This document shows, one piece after another, positions 1 to 9,221 of a DNA stretch of 64,000 nucleotides. Source of the stretch: CAZEDU01 sp964511185 (GTDB lineage: Bacteria > Myxococcota > Myxococcia > Myxococcales > Myxococcaceae); assembly GCA_964511185.1 (NCBI GenBank), contig CAZEDU010000003.1, forward strand, positions 29,872-93,871, read 5' to 3'. Position 1 is the stretch's first letter. Every line of letters begins with the position of its first letter. The notes under the pieces were generated by a model. The model saw only the letters and a list, made by a program, of their open reading frames with translations. It ran no database searches and was not told the DNA's origin. The position numbers were made by a program, and so were the translations under genes.

Positions 1-1373
1 TGCGCCGCCTGCACCATCTCCATGCGGTGGTGGGTGAAGAAGTACTTGAGCAGAAAAGCGATGAGGTCGTCGGCGTCGCCGCGGCCCTTGAGCGCGTTGG
101 CCAGCGGCAGGTAGCCCTCGTACACCGCGCCGCCGGCGGCCTCGCGGATCTGGCGCACGTGGCGCTCGGTCCACAACGAGAGCGCCTCTTCGGGCGACGG
201 CATCTGCCGCTTCTCGAAGGTGATGTTGTACTTCTTCTCGAGCGTGGTGAACGTCGACAGCTCGCGCCCCGAGACCAGGTTGATGGCGGTGCCCCGCTTG
301 CCGATCCGTCCGGTTCGCCCAACCCGGTGCAGGTAGACCGCGGGGTCCTCCGGCAGCGAGTAGTTGATCACGTGGCCCAGGTCCGAGATGTCGATGCCGC
401 GCGCCGCCAGGTCGGTGGCCACCATCATCGCCACCTCGCCGCGCTTGATCTTCGCCATCACCTGCTCGCGCTGCTTCTGCGGCAGGTCGCCGTTGAGCAG
501 CTCGGCGTCGAAGCCGTTGCGGTTGAGGACCGCGGTGACCAGCTCGGTGTCGTCGCGCGTGTTGCAGAAGATGATCGCGTTCTCCGGCTGCTCCATCTCG
601 AGGATGTAGATGAGGTTGCGCGGCTTGGGGTACGCGTCGTTCAGGTCGTACCGCACGTGCGTGATGTGCTCGACCGTGTAGACGTCGCCGGAGAGCAGCA
701 GCGTCTCGGGGTTCGTGGTGTAGCGCGCGATGAGGTTCTGAATGTCCGAGGTGACGGTCGCCGAGAAGAGCAGCACCTGCCGGTCCTTCGGCAGCTGGTC
801 GAGGATGCGCGTCACCTCCTCGTAGAAGCCCTGGTTGAGCATCTCGTCGGCCTCGTCGAGCACCGCGTGCCGGCAGCCTTCGAGCTTCAAGTTCTTGCGG
901 CGGATGTGGTCGTAGACGCGGCCGGGCGTGCCGACGATGACGGCGGAGCCCGCCTCGAGCGCGTCCTCCTGCGCCTTCATCGAGGCGCCGCCGTAGATGG
1001 CCGCCACGCGGATGTCGCGGTACTTGGCGAGCTCGGTCAGCTCGTTGGCGACCTGAATGGCGAGCTCTCGGGTGGGGCAGAGGATGAGCGCGCGCACTTG
1101 GCGCTCGCCCATGTCGATGCGCTCGAGGATCGGCAACCCGAACGCCGCCGTCTTGCCGGTGCCCGTCTTCGAGCGAACGATGAGGTCCTTGCCCGCCACC
1201 GCCGGGCCGAACGCCTTCGCTTGCACCGGGGTGGGGTGCGCGTAGCCCCGCTCGGCGATGGCCCGGCGCAGCTCGGCGGACAGGCTCAGGTCGTCGAAGC
1301 CCACGTCGGCCAGGTACTCCTGCGGCCGCTCGCTGGTCTCGAGCTCATCGGTGGTTGACGCAACGTCGCTCAT
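1..1373 (-). CDS. DEAD-box ATP-dependent RNA helicase (C-terminus beyond window)
   Basis: The frame opens with ATG at 1373 and runs off the left edge without a stop, so about 457 codons are visible and the C-terminus is missing. The helicase core is complete: a Q-motif region near residue 20, Walker A SKTGTGKT (Ser in place of the usual Ala), PTRELA, TPGR, the DEAD box (VLDEADEM), SAT, and the HRVGRTGRIG motif VI. This is the superfamily 2 fold that unwinds or remodels RNA duplexes using ATP, for example in ribosome assembly, mRNA decay or cold adaptation. The visible sequence beyond the core is helical and does not show which subtype (DeaD, RhlE or DbpA) this is. It is divergent from the sigma factor gene across 65 bp, so the two may share regulation. 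Confidence 0.93.
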   Translation of the reverse strand, partial: MSDVASTTDELETSERPQEYLADVGFDDLSLSAELRRAIAERGYAHPTPVQAKAFGPAVAGKDLIVRSKTGTGKTAAFGLPILERIDMGERQVRALILCPTRELAIQVANELTELAKYRDIRVAAIYGGASMKAQEDALEAGSAVIVGTPGRVYDHIRRKNLKLEGCRHAVLDEADEMLNQGFYEEVTRILDQLPKDRQVLLFSATVTSDIQNLIARYTTNPETLLLSGDVYTVEHITHVRYDLNDAYPKPRNLIYILEMEQPENAIIFCNTRDDTELVTAVLNRNGFDAELLNGDLPQKQREQVMAKIKRGEVAMMVATDLAARGIDISDLGHVINYSLPEDPAVYLHRVGRTGRIGKRGTAINLVSGRELSTFTTLEKKYNITFEKRQMPSPEEALSLWTERHVRQIREAAGGAVYEGYLPLANALKGRGDADDLIAFLLKYFFTHHRMEMVQAA

Positions 1374-1438
1374 GGGCCGTGGGCATACCTTTCGAGCACT
1401 GCCGATACAACCGTCTTGGTGATAGGCATGGGCCGTTC

Positions 1439-2497
1439 ATGGCGACGCGGAAGAAGGCCAGCTCCAGCAAGAAGGCGACTCGGCCGACCGAGGAAGTGGT
1501 CGACGCCGAGGTGGTGGAGGAGCCGTCCGCGCCGAGCGAGCCAGAGGCCGCCGAGCCCAGCCCCGAGGAGCTGGAGGACGTGGACGTGGCGGCGCCCACG
1601 CCCGTGGAGGCCTCGCGCTCGACGAGCGCGCTCGGCGCGCGCGACCCGCTGCAGGCGTACATGGCCGAGGTGAACAAGCACCCGCTGCTCACGCGCGAAG
1701 AGGAGAGCGCGCTGGCGGTCCGCTTCCAACAGACCGGCGACGTGCAGGCCGCCTACCGCTTGGTCGCGTCGAACCTTCGGCTCGTCGTCAAGCTGGCGCA
1801 CGAGTACCACCGCAACCCGCTCTCGCTGCTCGACCTGATTCAGGAAGGGAACATCGGGCTGATGCAGGCGGTGAAGAAGTTCGACCCGACGCGCGGCGTG
1901 AAGCTGTCGAGCTACGCGGCCTGGTGGATCCGCGCGTACATCCTTCGCTACATCGTCGACAACTGGAAGATGGTGAAGCTGGGCACCACCGAGGCCCAGC
2001 GAAAGCTTTTCTTCAAGCTGCGGCAGGAGCAGCAGCGGCTGTCGGCGCAGGGCTTCGAGGTGACGCCGAAGCTGCTCGCCGAGCGGCTCAACGTCACCGA
2101 GCAGGACGTGGTCGAGATGGACCGGCGCCTGGGCAACGACGAGGTGTCGATCGACGCGCCGCTGCACCAGGACGAGGGCGGGCGCGCGACGCGGGCCGAC
2201 CGCATGCTGCCTTCGTCGATGATGCCCGCCGACGAGCGGCTCGGCAACGAAGAGCTGAGCCGGCTGTTCAAGGAGAAGCTCGCGGCGTTCTCGAAGACGC
2301 TGAACGAGAAGGAGCGGTATATCTTCGAGAAGCGGCTCATCTCGGACGAGCCGCTCACGCTGCAGGACATCGGCTCGCACTACGGCGTCAGCCGCGAGCG
2401 CGCCCGTCAGCTCGAGGCGGCGCTGATCCACCGGATGCGCGAGTACATGCGCGAGCACATCCCGGACTTCGACTGGGTGGCGAACCCGAAAGACTAA
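1439..2497 (+). CDS. RNA polymerase sigma factor, sigma-32 (RpoH)-like
   Basis: A 352-residue sigma-70 family protein. I chose the ATG at 1439, followed by ATRKKASSSKK, because the frame upstream of it is low in coding character and lies in the divergent promoter gap. Residues 1-75 are an acidic, Pro/Glu-rich extension. The core then shows region 1.2/2 (DPLQAYMAEVNKHPLL; then NLRLVVKLAHEY, DLIQEGNIGLMQAV, YAAWWIRAYI), region 3, and region 4 with the helix-turn-helix LQDIGSHYGVSRERARQLE. It lacks the long region 1.1 of a housekeeping RpoD, and its size and spacing match RpoH-like heat-shock/developmental sigma factors, of which myxobacteria carry several paralogues (SigB and SigC type). The exact regulon cannot be inferred. 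The HlyD-type gene converges from the other strand, 12 bp beyond the stop. Confidence 0.9.
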   Translation: MATRKKASSSKKATRPTEEVVDAEVVEEPSAPSEPEAAEPSPEELEDVDVAAPTPVEASRSTSALGARDPLQAYMAEVNKHPLLTREEESALAVRFQQTGDVQAAYRLVASNLRLVVKLAHEYHRNPLSLLDLIQEGNIGLMQAVKKFDPTRGVKLSSYAAWWIRAYILRYIVDNWKMVKLGTTEAQRKLFFKLRQEQQRLSAQGFEVTPKLLAERLNVTEQDVVEMDRRLGNDEVSIDAPLHQDEGGRATRADRMLPSSMMPADERLGNEELSRLFKEKLAAFSKTLNEKERYIFEKRLISDEPLTLQDIGSHYGVSRERARQLEAALIHRMREYMREHIPDFDWVANPKD

Positions 2498-2509
2498 AGC
2501 CGGCGCGGC

Positions 2510-3643
2510 TCAGTCGCTCACCTTGAGCCGGAGCACCGGGTCGTCCTTCATGAAGAAGTGGCTGGTCAGCTCGCCGGGGTTCTCGGTGAGCACCACGCCG
2601 TCGATCGGCGCGCGCAGCTCGTAGACCGCGAGCTTGGCGCGGGCCTGCTCGAGGCGCTGGTTGCGCTCGACGAGCTGCACGCGCGCTTCGTCGAGCAGCG
2701 CCTGCTCGGGCCAGTTCTCCGCGTGGGCCAAGGCGCCGCGGGCGCGCTGCAGGTCCGACTGGGCGCGCGCGACGGCCTTCTTGGCCGCTTCGCGCTTGGC
2801 GCGGCTGGCCTTGCGCGGCAGGGCGGCGGCGCGCTTCCTCGCCGCGAGCGCGCGCTCGAGCGCGGCCTCCACCTCGCCGCGCGCTCTCTCGAGGTCGGCG
2901 GCCTTGGGCTGGCGGGCCTCCCAGTCGGCGATCTTCGCCTCGAGCAGGCGGACCTGGTCCTCGGCGTACATCGCGGTGTTGCGCAGGTCCTCCGGCACGT
3001 AGATGGAGCCGATCTGCTCGCCGCGGCGCACGCGTTGGCCGTGCTGCACCTTCAGCACCTCGAGCACGCCCGAGGTCGGCGCGCGCACGTTCGCGGTGGA
3101 GCGCGCGGCCACGAAGGCGCGCACCCCGCCCCAGGAGCCGCCGAGGAGAACGACGGCCGCGGCGGCGAGGCTGAGCTTGGGCCATCGGCGGAGCTGGCGG
3201 CCGAGCGGCTCGAGCCACGCGAACATCCCGCCCTCGACGCCCTGGGAGACGCTGACCATCGACTCCTCTGCGTCGGGCACCTCGAGGCTGCCGGCGGTGG
3301 TGCGGTGGGTCTCGTCGATCCACGGCTCGGTGAAAGGCGAGGGGAGCGGGTCGGCGTTCTCGACCATGCCGTAGCCGGCGAGCTGGCGGACGAACTTCTC
3401 GAGCTCCGGCACGCCGGCGGGCAGCGAGAACCTGCGGGCCACCTCGACCAGGTCCTCCAGGCTGCGGGTGCCGTCCATCTTCGCGGCGAGGGCGAGCTCG
3501 AAGTCGTAGAGCAAGCAGATGGATTGGGCGCCGCGCACGCGCAGCTCGCAGAGCTTCGGGCCATCCCCCGTGGAGCGGCGAGCGACCAGGTCGCGGCGCA
3601 GCTTCGGGTGGGTCGGTGCTCTCCAGGCGGCCCGGTTGGACAT
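2510..3643 (-). CDS. PqqD-like / HlyD-family membrane fusion protein
   Basis: A 377-residue protein combining two parts. Residues about 20-100 resemble a PqqD-type winged-helix peptide-binding domain (short helices around CLLYDFELALAAKMDGTRSL). One membrane helix follows at about 155-175 (LSLAAAAVVLLGGSWGG). The rest is an HlyD-type adaptor: a biotinyl-lipoyl half motif (VRAPTSGVLEVLKVQHGQ), a long Ala/Lys/Arg-rich coiled-coil hairpin at about 225-330, and the returning half (LRAPIDGVVLTENPGEL). Adaptors of this type link an inner-membrane exporter or peptidase to the periplasm. No cognate ABC or M50 transporter gene is adjacent, so the partner is unknown. The 146 bp upstream (3644-3789) should hold its promoter, but no obvious motif stands out. 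Confidence 0.82.
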   Translation of the reverse strand: MSNRAAWRAPTHPKLRRDLVARRSTGDGPKLCELRVRGAQSICLLYDFELALAAKMDGTRSLEDLVEVARRFSLPAGVPELEKFVRQLAGYGMVENADPLPSPFTEPWIDETHRTTAGSLEVPDAEESMVSVSQGVEGGMFAWLEPLGRQLRRWPKLSLAAAAVVLLGGSWGGVRAFVAARSTANVRAPTSGVLEVLKVQHGQRVRRGEQIGSIYVPEDLRNTAMYAEDQVRLLEAKIADWEARQPKAADLERARGEVEAALERALAARKRAAALPRKASRAKREAAKKAVARAQSDLQRARGALAHAENWPEQALLDEARVQLVERNQRLEQARAKLAVYELRAPIDGVVLTENPGELTSHFFMKDDPVLRLKVSD

Positions 3644-3789
3644 GGCGAAAGTCTACCGAGGGCCGCGAGGCGCTCGCCTCGTGGCATCCGAGCGCCACCG
3701 GTGAGAGCGGGGCGTACCGGGGGCGGGTTTGATCAACCAGGGCGGAAAGATTCGCCGTCCGGCTTCCGCGAGTGTCCCGTGCGAAACAG

Positions 3790-4623
3790 TTACAGCGGCT
3801 CGATTCGCAGGTTGTCGAAGAACAGCTGTGCTTCCCAGGACGAGAAGCCGAACCGGTCGTGTCCCTTGCCCTTGAGCGGGAAGGGGTCGTCGAACTCCAT
3901 GTACAGCTGGTTGTCGATGAACCAGCGCAAGAGCGAGCCGCGCCGCTCGATGCGCCAGTGGTACTGGCGGCCCAGCTCCACGCGGCGGTGCGGGCTCGCC
4001 TCGACGCGCATGCGCGTGCCTTCCTTGAACACGCCGGTGCTCTTCAGGTCGGCGCTCGGGAGAGACTTGTCCTTCGCGATGCGCTGCGCCTCGGCCTGCA
4101 GCCGCTGGAGCGACGGGCCGTGCTCGTCCAGCCGCGCGATGATCGACAGCTGGTTGTTCCAGCCGCCGTGGATCAACACGTACCCCGACGCGTGGTCGCT
4201 CCCGTCTCCGAAGATCTCGACCTTGACGTCCCCTTCCGGCGACATCGAGCGGACGTCGAACTCCACCGCCACGTTCTCCGGCAGCTTGGCCTTGAGCCAG
4301 AGCGGGTTGTTCTTCACGCCCGGCGAGAGCAGCTCGCCGTTCACCACGCGCCAGTGGCCGCCGGTGGTCCAGTAGTGGGTGGCGACCGTCTGAGGGTCGC
4401 TGTAGTCGTCGCTGAACGGGAGGGTCAGCGGCGCCTGAGGCTCGGGCCGCAGCAGGAAGTAGTGCAGCACAGGCATGTTGAGCAGCACGAGCGCGCCGCC
4501 CAAGAGGAGCCAGCCTCGCCGCGACAGCCCCTGCGGCTGATCCGCGGGGGGCGGCAGCGGAGCGGCCTCCTCAGCGACGGGAGCGGCTGCTTCGGCCGTT
4601 TCTTTTCTCTTGGCTTGGCCCAT
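3790..4623 (-). CDS. Membrane-anchored protein with concanavalin-like beta-sandwich domain
   Basis: A 277-residue protein with a cytoplasmic Lys/Ala/Pro-rich N-terminus, one membrane segment at about 35-57 (RRGWLLLGGALVLLNMPVL) and an exported domain. The exported part has the strand pattern of LamG/concanavalin-like or DUF1080-type carbohydrate-binding folds: LPFSDDYSD, WRVVNGELLSPGVKNNPLWLKAKLPENVAVEFDVR, GRQYHWRIERRGSLLRWFIDNQLYMEFDDP and FGFSSWEAQLFFDNLRI are seen as successive short strands. No catalytic residues can be named. It is the last of three same-strand genes (5788 to 3790) with gaps of 28 and 48 bp, all encoding membrane proteins, so they probably form an operon. The function is unknown. 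Confidence 0.7.
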   Translation of the reverse strand: MGQAKRKETAEAAAPVAEEAAPLPPPADQPQGLSRRGWLLLGGALVLLNMPVLHYFLLRPEPQAPLTLPFSDDYSDPQTVATHYWTTGGHWRVVNGELLSPGVKNNPLWLKAKLPENVAVEFDVRSMSPEGDVKVEIFGDGSDHASGYVLIHGGWNNQLSIIARLDEHGPSLQRLQAEAQRIAKDKSLPSADLKSTGVFKEGTRMRVEASPHRRVELGRQYHWRIERRGSLLRWFIDNQLYMEFDDPFPLKGKGHDRFGFSSWEAQLFFDNLRIEPL

Positions 4624-4671
4624 GCGCGGCGCCTGGAACTAGCACGAAAGCCGCGCCGTGAGGCAAGCGCT

Positions 4672-5400
4672 TCAAGACTTCTTCTGACGCTCGTCCGAGT
4701 AGCTCGACCATCGCCGCTCGAGCGCCTCTCGCTCGGCCGCCCGGCGCTTGGCCTTCGCCCGCTCGAACGCCAGCTGCTCGGCCTCTTCGGGCGAAGGCTG
4801 AACGGCGAGCTGGTAGACAGAGCCGGCGATCGCGAAGAGGGCGGCCGCGGCGAGCACCCCGAGCGGCCGCTGCGCCGCCGTCTGCACCCAGCCGCCGAAC
4901 TGGTGCAGCGACGCGAGCAGGCCCAACACCAAGAGCCAGCCGCCCGCGAGCGACGAGGTCACCGCTCCGACGTAGCGCGACATCACCATCGCCGCGCAGC
5001 CCACGCCCAAGAACGCCGGCAGAAATCCGATGAGCCAGTCGCGCGGTCCGGCGAAGCCGCCCGCGAGCAACCCCGCCGGAAAGCCCAAGCCCACGAACAC
5101 CGCGGACGGCGGGTAGGCGAATCCCGCGGCGCCCAAGACGAGCGCGCAGACCGCGGCGGTCGGGCCCGAGGGCAACGGCAGCCCGAGCCGCTCGAGCAGC
5201 ACCGGCACCCAGAGCAGCCCCACCACCGCCCCGACGGGCCCGGCCACGAAGCGGAAGAAGCGGCCGCCGCCCAGCGTGAGCAGCGCGCCGCCGAGCAGCA
5301 CGCTCAAGAGCCCGGCCCACATGGGCATCATGCGGTAGGTGCTCACCCACCGCGCGGGATCGATGCTGCGGTACGCGTCGAGAAGCGTGGCGAAGTCCAC
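4672..5400 (-). CDS. Polytopic membrane protein of unknown function
   Basis: A 242-residue protein with about seven or eight hydrophobic segments between residues 25 and 200 (for example MWAGLLSVLLGGALLTLGGG, VGAVVGLLWVPVLL, AAVCALVLGAAGFAYP), followed by a highly charged cytoplasmic tail (AFERAKAKRRAAEREALERR). The Gly/Ala/Leu-rich repeats of small helices recall TM7S3/DUF4203-like bundles, but I cannot assign a family. It is the middle gene of a putative three-gene operon, 27 bp after the upstream tail-anchored protein and 48 bp before the beta-sandwich protein. Confidence 0.7.
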   Translation of the reverse strand: MDFATLLDAYRSIDPARWVSTYRMMPMWAGLLSVLLGGALLTLGGGRFFRFVAGPVGAVVGLLWVPVLLERLGLPLPSGPTAAVCALVLGAAGFAYPPSAVFVGLGFPAGLLAGGFAGPRDWLIGFLPAFLGVGCAAMVMSRYVGAVTSSLAGGWLLVLGLLASLHQFGGWVQTAAQRPLGVLAAAALFAIAGSVYQLAVQPSPEEAEQLAFERAKAKRRAAEREALERRWSSYSDERQKKS

Positions 5401-5428
5401 TCGAGCGCGAGTCTAGCCTGAAGGGACG

Positions 5429-5788
5429 TCAGGTGCGCACGATGGCGAGCGTGATGAGCCCGGCCATGATGAGCGCCGCCATCAGCGCGAAGAGGTAGAG
5501 CTTGGGCGGCGTCTCGAGCCGCTTCCTCAGGTCGGTGGCCACCTCGGCCGCGCTGACCTGCCGCTTCTCGCCAGGCTTGCCGTCGCCGAACAGCGGCGTG
5601 GCGAGGCGCTGCGCGCTGGCCTCGTCCTGCGGCGTCGGCGCGGCCAGCACCCGCTCGGTCAGCCGGCGCGCCGCGACCACGTCGCCCAGCTGGTAGGCGT
5701 CGAACGCGGCTTGGAGGGCCGACGACGGCGCCTTGCCCGGCGAAGGGCTGGGCTCCTTGGCTTTCGGCTTGCGAGCGGTCTTGGCCAT
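5429..5788 (-). CDS. Small tail-anchored protein, unknown function
   Basis: A 119-residue protein. A Lys/Pro/Ser-rich N-terminus of about 20 residues leads into a helical TPR-like segment (ALQAAFDAYQLGDVVAARRL). A conserved-looking linker follows, then one C-terminal membrane helix (LYLFALMAALIMAGLITLAIV) that ends five residues before the stop. This layout implies tail anchoring with the helical domain in the cytoplasm. It begins the three-gene minus-strand operon and is divergent from the DUF4159 gene across 57 bp, where a TATATA box lies at 5832-5837. Confidence 0.65.
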   Translation of the reverse strand: MAKTARKPKAKEPSPSPGKAPSSALQAAFDAYQLGDVVAARRLTERVLAAPTPQDEASAQRLATPLFGDGKPGEKRQVSAAEVATDLRKRLETPPKLYLFALMAALIMAGLITLAIVRT

Positions 5789-5845
5789 CGCGCGCAGCGA
5801 TATAGCGGGGAATGGCCGCCGCCGTCGACGGTATATAAGACCTCA

Positions 5846-6595
5846 ATGGCCGCAGGGCTTTCCCGAAGGCAGCTGTTGGGCGGGCTGATCGTGGGCTCGC
5901 TGCCGGGCCGTGCGTTCGCGTTCGGTGACTCGGCGCGCTTCATCCCCGCCGTCGCTCAGCATGCCGGTCGTTGGGACGCGCGGCTGTCGGGGCTGCGCCG
6001 CCTGGCGTGGGAGCTCCAGCGGAGGACGTCGGTCGAGGTGGTGCCCGACGCGCGGCCCTTCCCGCTCTCGAGCGCGAAGCTCTTCGAGTATCCGTTCCTG
6101 TACATCGGCGCGGACGGCGAGCTGCCTCCGCTCAAGACCGACGAGATCGAGAACCTGCGGCGGTACCTGACCTTCGGGGGTTTCTTGCTCGCCGACGCGA
6201 ACGACGGCTCCGACGGCAGAGGCTTCGACGCGAGCTTCCGGCGCGAGCTGGCGCGCGTGCTGCCGCAGTCCCGGCTGGCGCCGCTGCCGCACTCGCACGT
6301 GGTGTACAAGACCTTCTTCCTGCTCGACTCCGCGCCGGGCCGCTTGATGGTGAAGCCGGATCTCGAAGCGGTGATGCTGGGCAAGCGCGCGGCGGTCATC
6401 TACTCGCAGAACGACCTGGCCGGCGCCTGGAACCGAGACGAGGGCGGCGAGTACGAGTTCGAGGTCTCGCCGGGCGGCGATGGGCAGCGCGAGCTGGCGT
6501 TTCGCATCGGCATCAATTTGGCGATGTACGCGCTCTGCCTCGACTACAAGGACGACGCGGTGCACTTGCCGCTCATCATGAACAAGCGCCGGTGA
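5846..6595 (+). CDS. DUF4159 domain protein, Tat-exported
   Basis: A 249-residue protein. The ATG at 5846 is chosen because it gives a proper twin-arginine signal (LSRRQLLGGLIVGSLPGRAFA); the reading frame upstream of it lacks coding character. The mature part has the DUF4159 pattern: FEYPFLYIGADGELPPLK, a GGFLLADAN turn, HSHVVYKTFFLL and a late IYSQNDLAGAWNRD. DUF4159 proteins have a class I glutamine-amidotransferase-like (flavodoxin-type) fold and are usually encoded beside BatA/vWA-type membrane proteins. That is also the case here: the next gene starts 16 bp downstream. The biochemical role is unknown, and a part in envelope protein assembly or surveillance is only inferred from the association. 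Confidence 0.83.
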   Translation: MAAGLSRRQLLGGLIVGSLPGRAFAFGDSARFIPAVAQHAGRWDARLSGLRRLAWELQRRTSVEVVPDARPFPLSSAKLFEYPFLYIGADGELPPLKTDEIENLRRYLTFGGFLLADANDGSDGRGFDASFRRELARVLPQSRLAPLPHSHVVYKTFFLLDSAPGRLMVKPDLEAVMLGKRAAVIYSQNDLAGAWNRDEGGEYEFEVSPGGDGQRELAFRIGINLAMYALCLDYKDDAVHLPLIMNKRR

Positions 6596-6611
6596 GCGGG
6601 CACCCCCTTCG

Positions 6612-8900
6612 ATGAATCCGTCGTCCTACAACGCCTGGAAGCTGGTCAGCCTCTCGCCGCTGCCGACCTGGGCGCTGGTGCTGCTCGCGGCCGTCGTGTC
6701 GGCGGGCGTGGTGCTGGCGGCCTGGGGCGTGCTCAAGGAGCCGAACCCCAAGAAGCGCGTCCTGCTCTGGTCGCTGCGCGTGCTCGCCGGCGTCTGCGCG
6801 CTGTTCTTCTTGCTCGAGCCGGGGATCCGCAGGCTGCAGGTGGCGCAGGTGAAGAACCGCGTCGCGGTGCTGGTCGATCGCTCGGCCTCGATGGGGTTCC
6901 CCGCCGAGCCGCAGGGGCCGACGCGGTCCTTCGTCGCGGGAGAGGCGCTCGAGAAGCTGCAGCGCACCTTCGACGGGCTGCGCGAGCGGTTCAACGTCGA
7001 GGTCTATGCGTTCGACCCCGAGCTGTCGCCCACCTCGGCGCAGGCGCTCAAGGCCGAGCCGCCGCGGGGCGGCAGGACGGACATCCTCTCGGCGCTGAAG
7101 ACGCTCAAGGCCGGCGAGCAGGGCGGCGAGTCGAAGAAGCTCTCGGGCGTGCTGCTCGTCTCCGACGGCGCCGACAACGCCGAGCTCGCTTCGGGCGCGG
7201 TCGGCAAGGCGAAGTCGGATCTGTCCGCCTTGGGCTTTCCGGTCTCCACCTTGGCGGTGGGGCAAGAGACGCTGAAGGACCTGGCGATCGAAGGACTGAA
7301 AGTCGACGACTTCGCCTTCGTGCGCAACTCGGTCACGGTGGAGATCGAGGTGAAGGGCCGCGGCTTCAAGGGCGCCTCGGTTCCGCTGGTGCTCAAGCGG
7401 GAGGGCCAGGTGGTGGCGAGCAAGTCGGTGGAGCTCAAGACCGCCGACGAGCTGGTGCACGTCTCGTTCACCTTCACGCCGGATCAGACCGGCCGCTTCG
7501 TCTACACGGTGTCGGTGCCGGTGTTCCCCGACGAGGCGGTGGCCGAGAACAACACCCGCTCGTTCACGCTGAAGGTGATTCGCGACCGCGTGCGGGTGCT
7601 CTTGGTGGTGGGCCGGCCGTCCTGGGACGAGCGGTTCCTGCGGGGGCTGCTGCGCCAGGACGCCAACGTCGACCTGGTCAGCTTCTACATCTTGCGAACG
7701 CTGTCGGATGATCCGCTGGTGCGTGATCAGGAGCGCGAGCTGTCGCTGATCCCTTTTCCGATGGAGGAGATCTTCGACACCAAGCTCGACACCTTCGACG
7801 TCGTGGTGTTCCAGAACTTCGGGTACACCGACCCGCAGCTCTCCATCGAGCAGTACGAGCGGAACCTCGAGCGGTACATCCACAACGGCGGCGGCTTCGT
7901 GATGATCGGCGGGGACCACGCCTTCGGCGAGGCGCGCGCGAACTTTCGTACCTTGGGGCTCGCGCTGCCCGTGGAGCCGGCAGGACAGCCAGCCAACCTC
8001 GAGCTGCACAAGCCTCGCGTCACCGCGGACGGCCTGCGCCACCCAGTCACCGCGCTCGGCAACGGCGCGCCTCAAACCGAGCAGGCGTGGAGCTCGCTCC
8101 CCGCGGTTCCTGGCGCGAACATCACCCGGCTCAAGCCAGGCGCGACGGCCTTGCTCGAGCACCCGACGGTGAACGTCGACGGCAAGGCCGCGCCGGTGCT
8201 CGCGCTCTGGGACTACGGCCGCGGGCGCGCCATGGCCCTGACCATCGACTCGAGCTGGTACTGGGCGTTCACCTCTCACGCGTCGGGAGCGCCTTCGCGT
8301 CACTACGATCGCTTCTGGGGCAACGCCCTGCGCTGGCTCGTGCGCGATCCCGATCTGACGACGTTGAAGGTCGCGGCGGATCCGCCCACGGTCGAGCCGG
8401 GCAAGCCCGTCGGCGTCGTCGTCACCGCGCGCCAGTCGGACTATCAGCCCGCCGCCGACGCGGAGGTGCGCGTGTCGTTGGTTTCAGTGTCCGAGCAGAA
8501 GGTGATCGGCACCTTGGTGGGCAACACCGGGCCCGACGGCTCGGTGCGGCTGGAGTTCCCGGCGCCGGCGCCCGGCGCGTACAAGCTGCTGGGCTCGGCG
8601 AAGAAGGGCGAGAAGTCGCTGGGTGAAGCGGACGACGCGGTGGCGGTGCGCGCGGTCGGGCCCGAGCTGTCGGACGCGTCGGTCCGCGCGCAGCTGCTCG
8701 GCGACATCGCGCGCCTCACCGGTGGGAAGGTGCTGCGGTCGGTGGAGGGGACGGTGGATCTGCCGCTGTTGGATCCGCCGGTCGTGGAGGTGGGGCGCAG
8801 CAAGGATCAGCCGATTTGGGACCGGTGGTACTTCTTGATGGTCCTCGTCGCCCTCCTGGGCGCGGAGTGGTTCCTGCGCCGAAGGTTTGGCTACATCTAA
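6612..8900 (+). CDS. vWA / glutamine-amidotransferase-like membrane protein (BatA-like)
   Basis: A 762-residue protein. Two membrane helices lie at about 17-38 and 53-73. They are followed by a von Willebrand factor A domain with an intact MIDAS start (DRSAS, residues about 90-94) and the second metal-loop region (LLVSDGADNAE). An Ig-like/CARDB-like segment follows (VKGRGFKGASVPLVL). Next is a class I amidotransferase-like Rossmann region (VRVLLVVGRPSWDERFL, then NGGGFVMIGGDHAFG) without an evident catalytic Cys. A further beta domain and a final membrane helix (WYFLMVLVALLGAEWFL) end the protein at RRRFGYI. The order TM-TM-vWA-GATase-TM matches the large partner of DUF4159 proteins. It lies 16 bp behind the DUF4159 gene and is probably co-transcribed with it. 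Confidence 0.85.
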   Translation: MNPSSYNAWKLVSLSPLPTWALVLLAAVVSAGVVLAAWGVLKEPNPKKRVLLWSLRVLAGVCALFFLLEPGIRRLQVAQVKNRVAVLVDRSASMGFPAEPQGPTRSFVAGEALEKLQRTFDGLRERFNVEVYAFDPELSPTSAQALKAEPPRGGRTDILSALKTLKAGEQGGESKKLSGVLLVSDGADNAELASGAVGKAKSDLSALGFPVSTLAVGQETLKDLAIEGLKVDDFAFVRNSVTVEIEVKGRGFKGASVPLVLKREGQVVASKSVELKTADELVHVSFTFTPDQTGRFVYTVSVPVFPDEAVAENNTRSFTLKVIRDRVRVLLVVGRPSWDERFLRGLLRQDANVDLVSFYILRTLSDDPLVRDQERELSLIPFPMEEIFDTKLDTFDVVVFQNFGYTDPQLSIEQYERNLERYIHNGGGFVMIGGDHAFGEARANFRTLGLALPVEPAGQPANLELHKPRVTADGLRHPVTALGNGAPQTEQAWSSLPAVPGANITRLKPGATALLEHPTVNVDGKAAPVLALWDYGRGRAMALTIDSSWYWAFTSHASGAPSRHYDRFWGNALRWLVRDPDLTTLKVAADPPTVEPGKPVGVVVTARQSDYQPAADAEVRVSLVSVSEQKVIGTLVGNTGPDGSVRLEFPAPAPGAYKLLGSAKKGEKSLGEADDAVAVRAVGPELSDASVRAQLLGDIARLTGGKVLRSVEGTVDLPLLDPPVVEVGRSKDQPIWDRWYFLMVLVALLGAEWFLRRRFGYI

Positions 8901-9221
8901 AAGGAGAGATTTCTCCGAGGGGAGGCATGGGCTGGGTAGGTGCTTCCCTTTCGCTTCGATGGCCCGTGCATCGCCAAGACACGACCGCTTCACGGTACGC
9001 GGTTGCCTTCTTCAACGACGTTGTCGGTCCGAACTGCGGAGCCCTGGGTACCAGAAACGGCACCTTTCTCTCCGCGGTTCGACGCGCCGGGGGCCAGCAA
9101 CGTGTCAAAGCCCCCGCCCGAAGCTCGGCGGCGCTGGTGGCCTCTCGCTCGAGCGTTCGACCCTCCAGCCACCGCTTCCCTCAAGGCCAACAGCGCGCGG
9201 ACTCGGACGAGCGTTCGTCCG
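8901..9221. other. Convergent intergenic region, no gene recognised
   Basis: A stretch of 321 bp between the stop of the vWA gene and the stop of the methyltransferase gene. Short open frames exist on both strands but have no plausible ribosome site or recognisable protein. A small perfect hairpin (GGAGA-GATT-TCTCC, 8903-8916) lies immediately after the vWA stop but has no T-run, so it is not a convincing terminator. Confidence 0.5.
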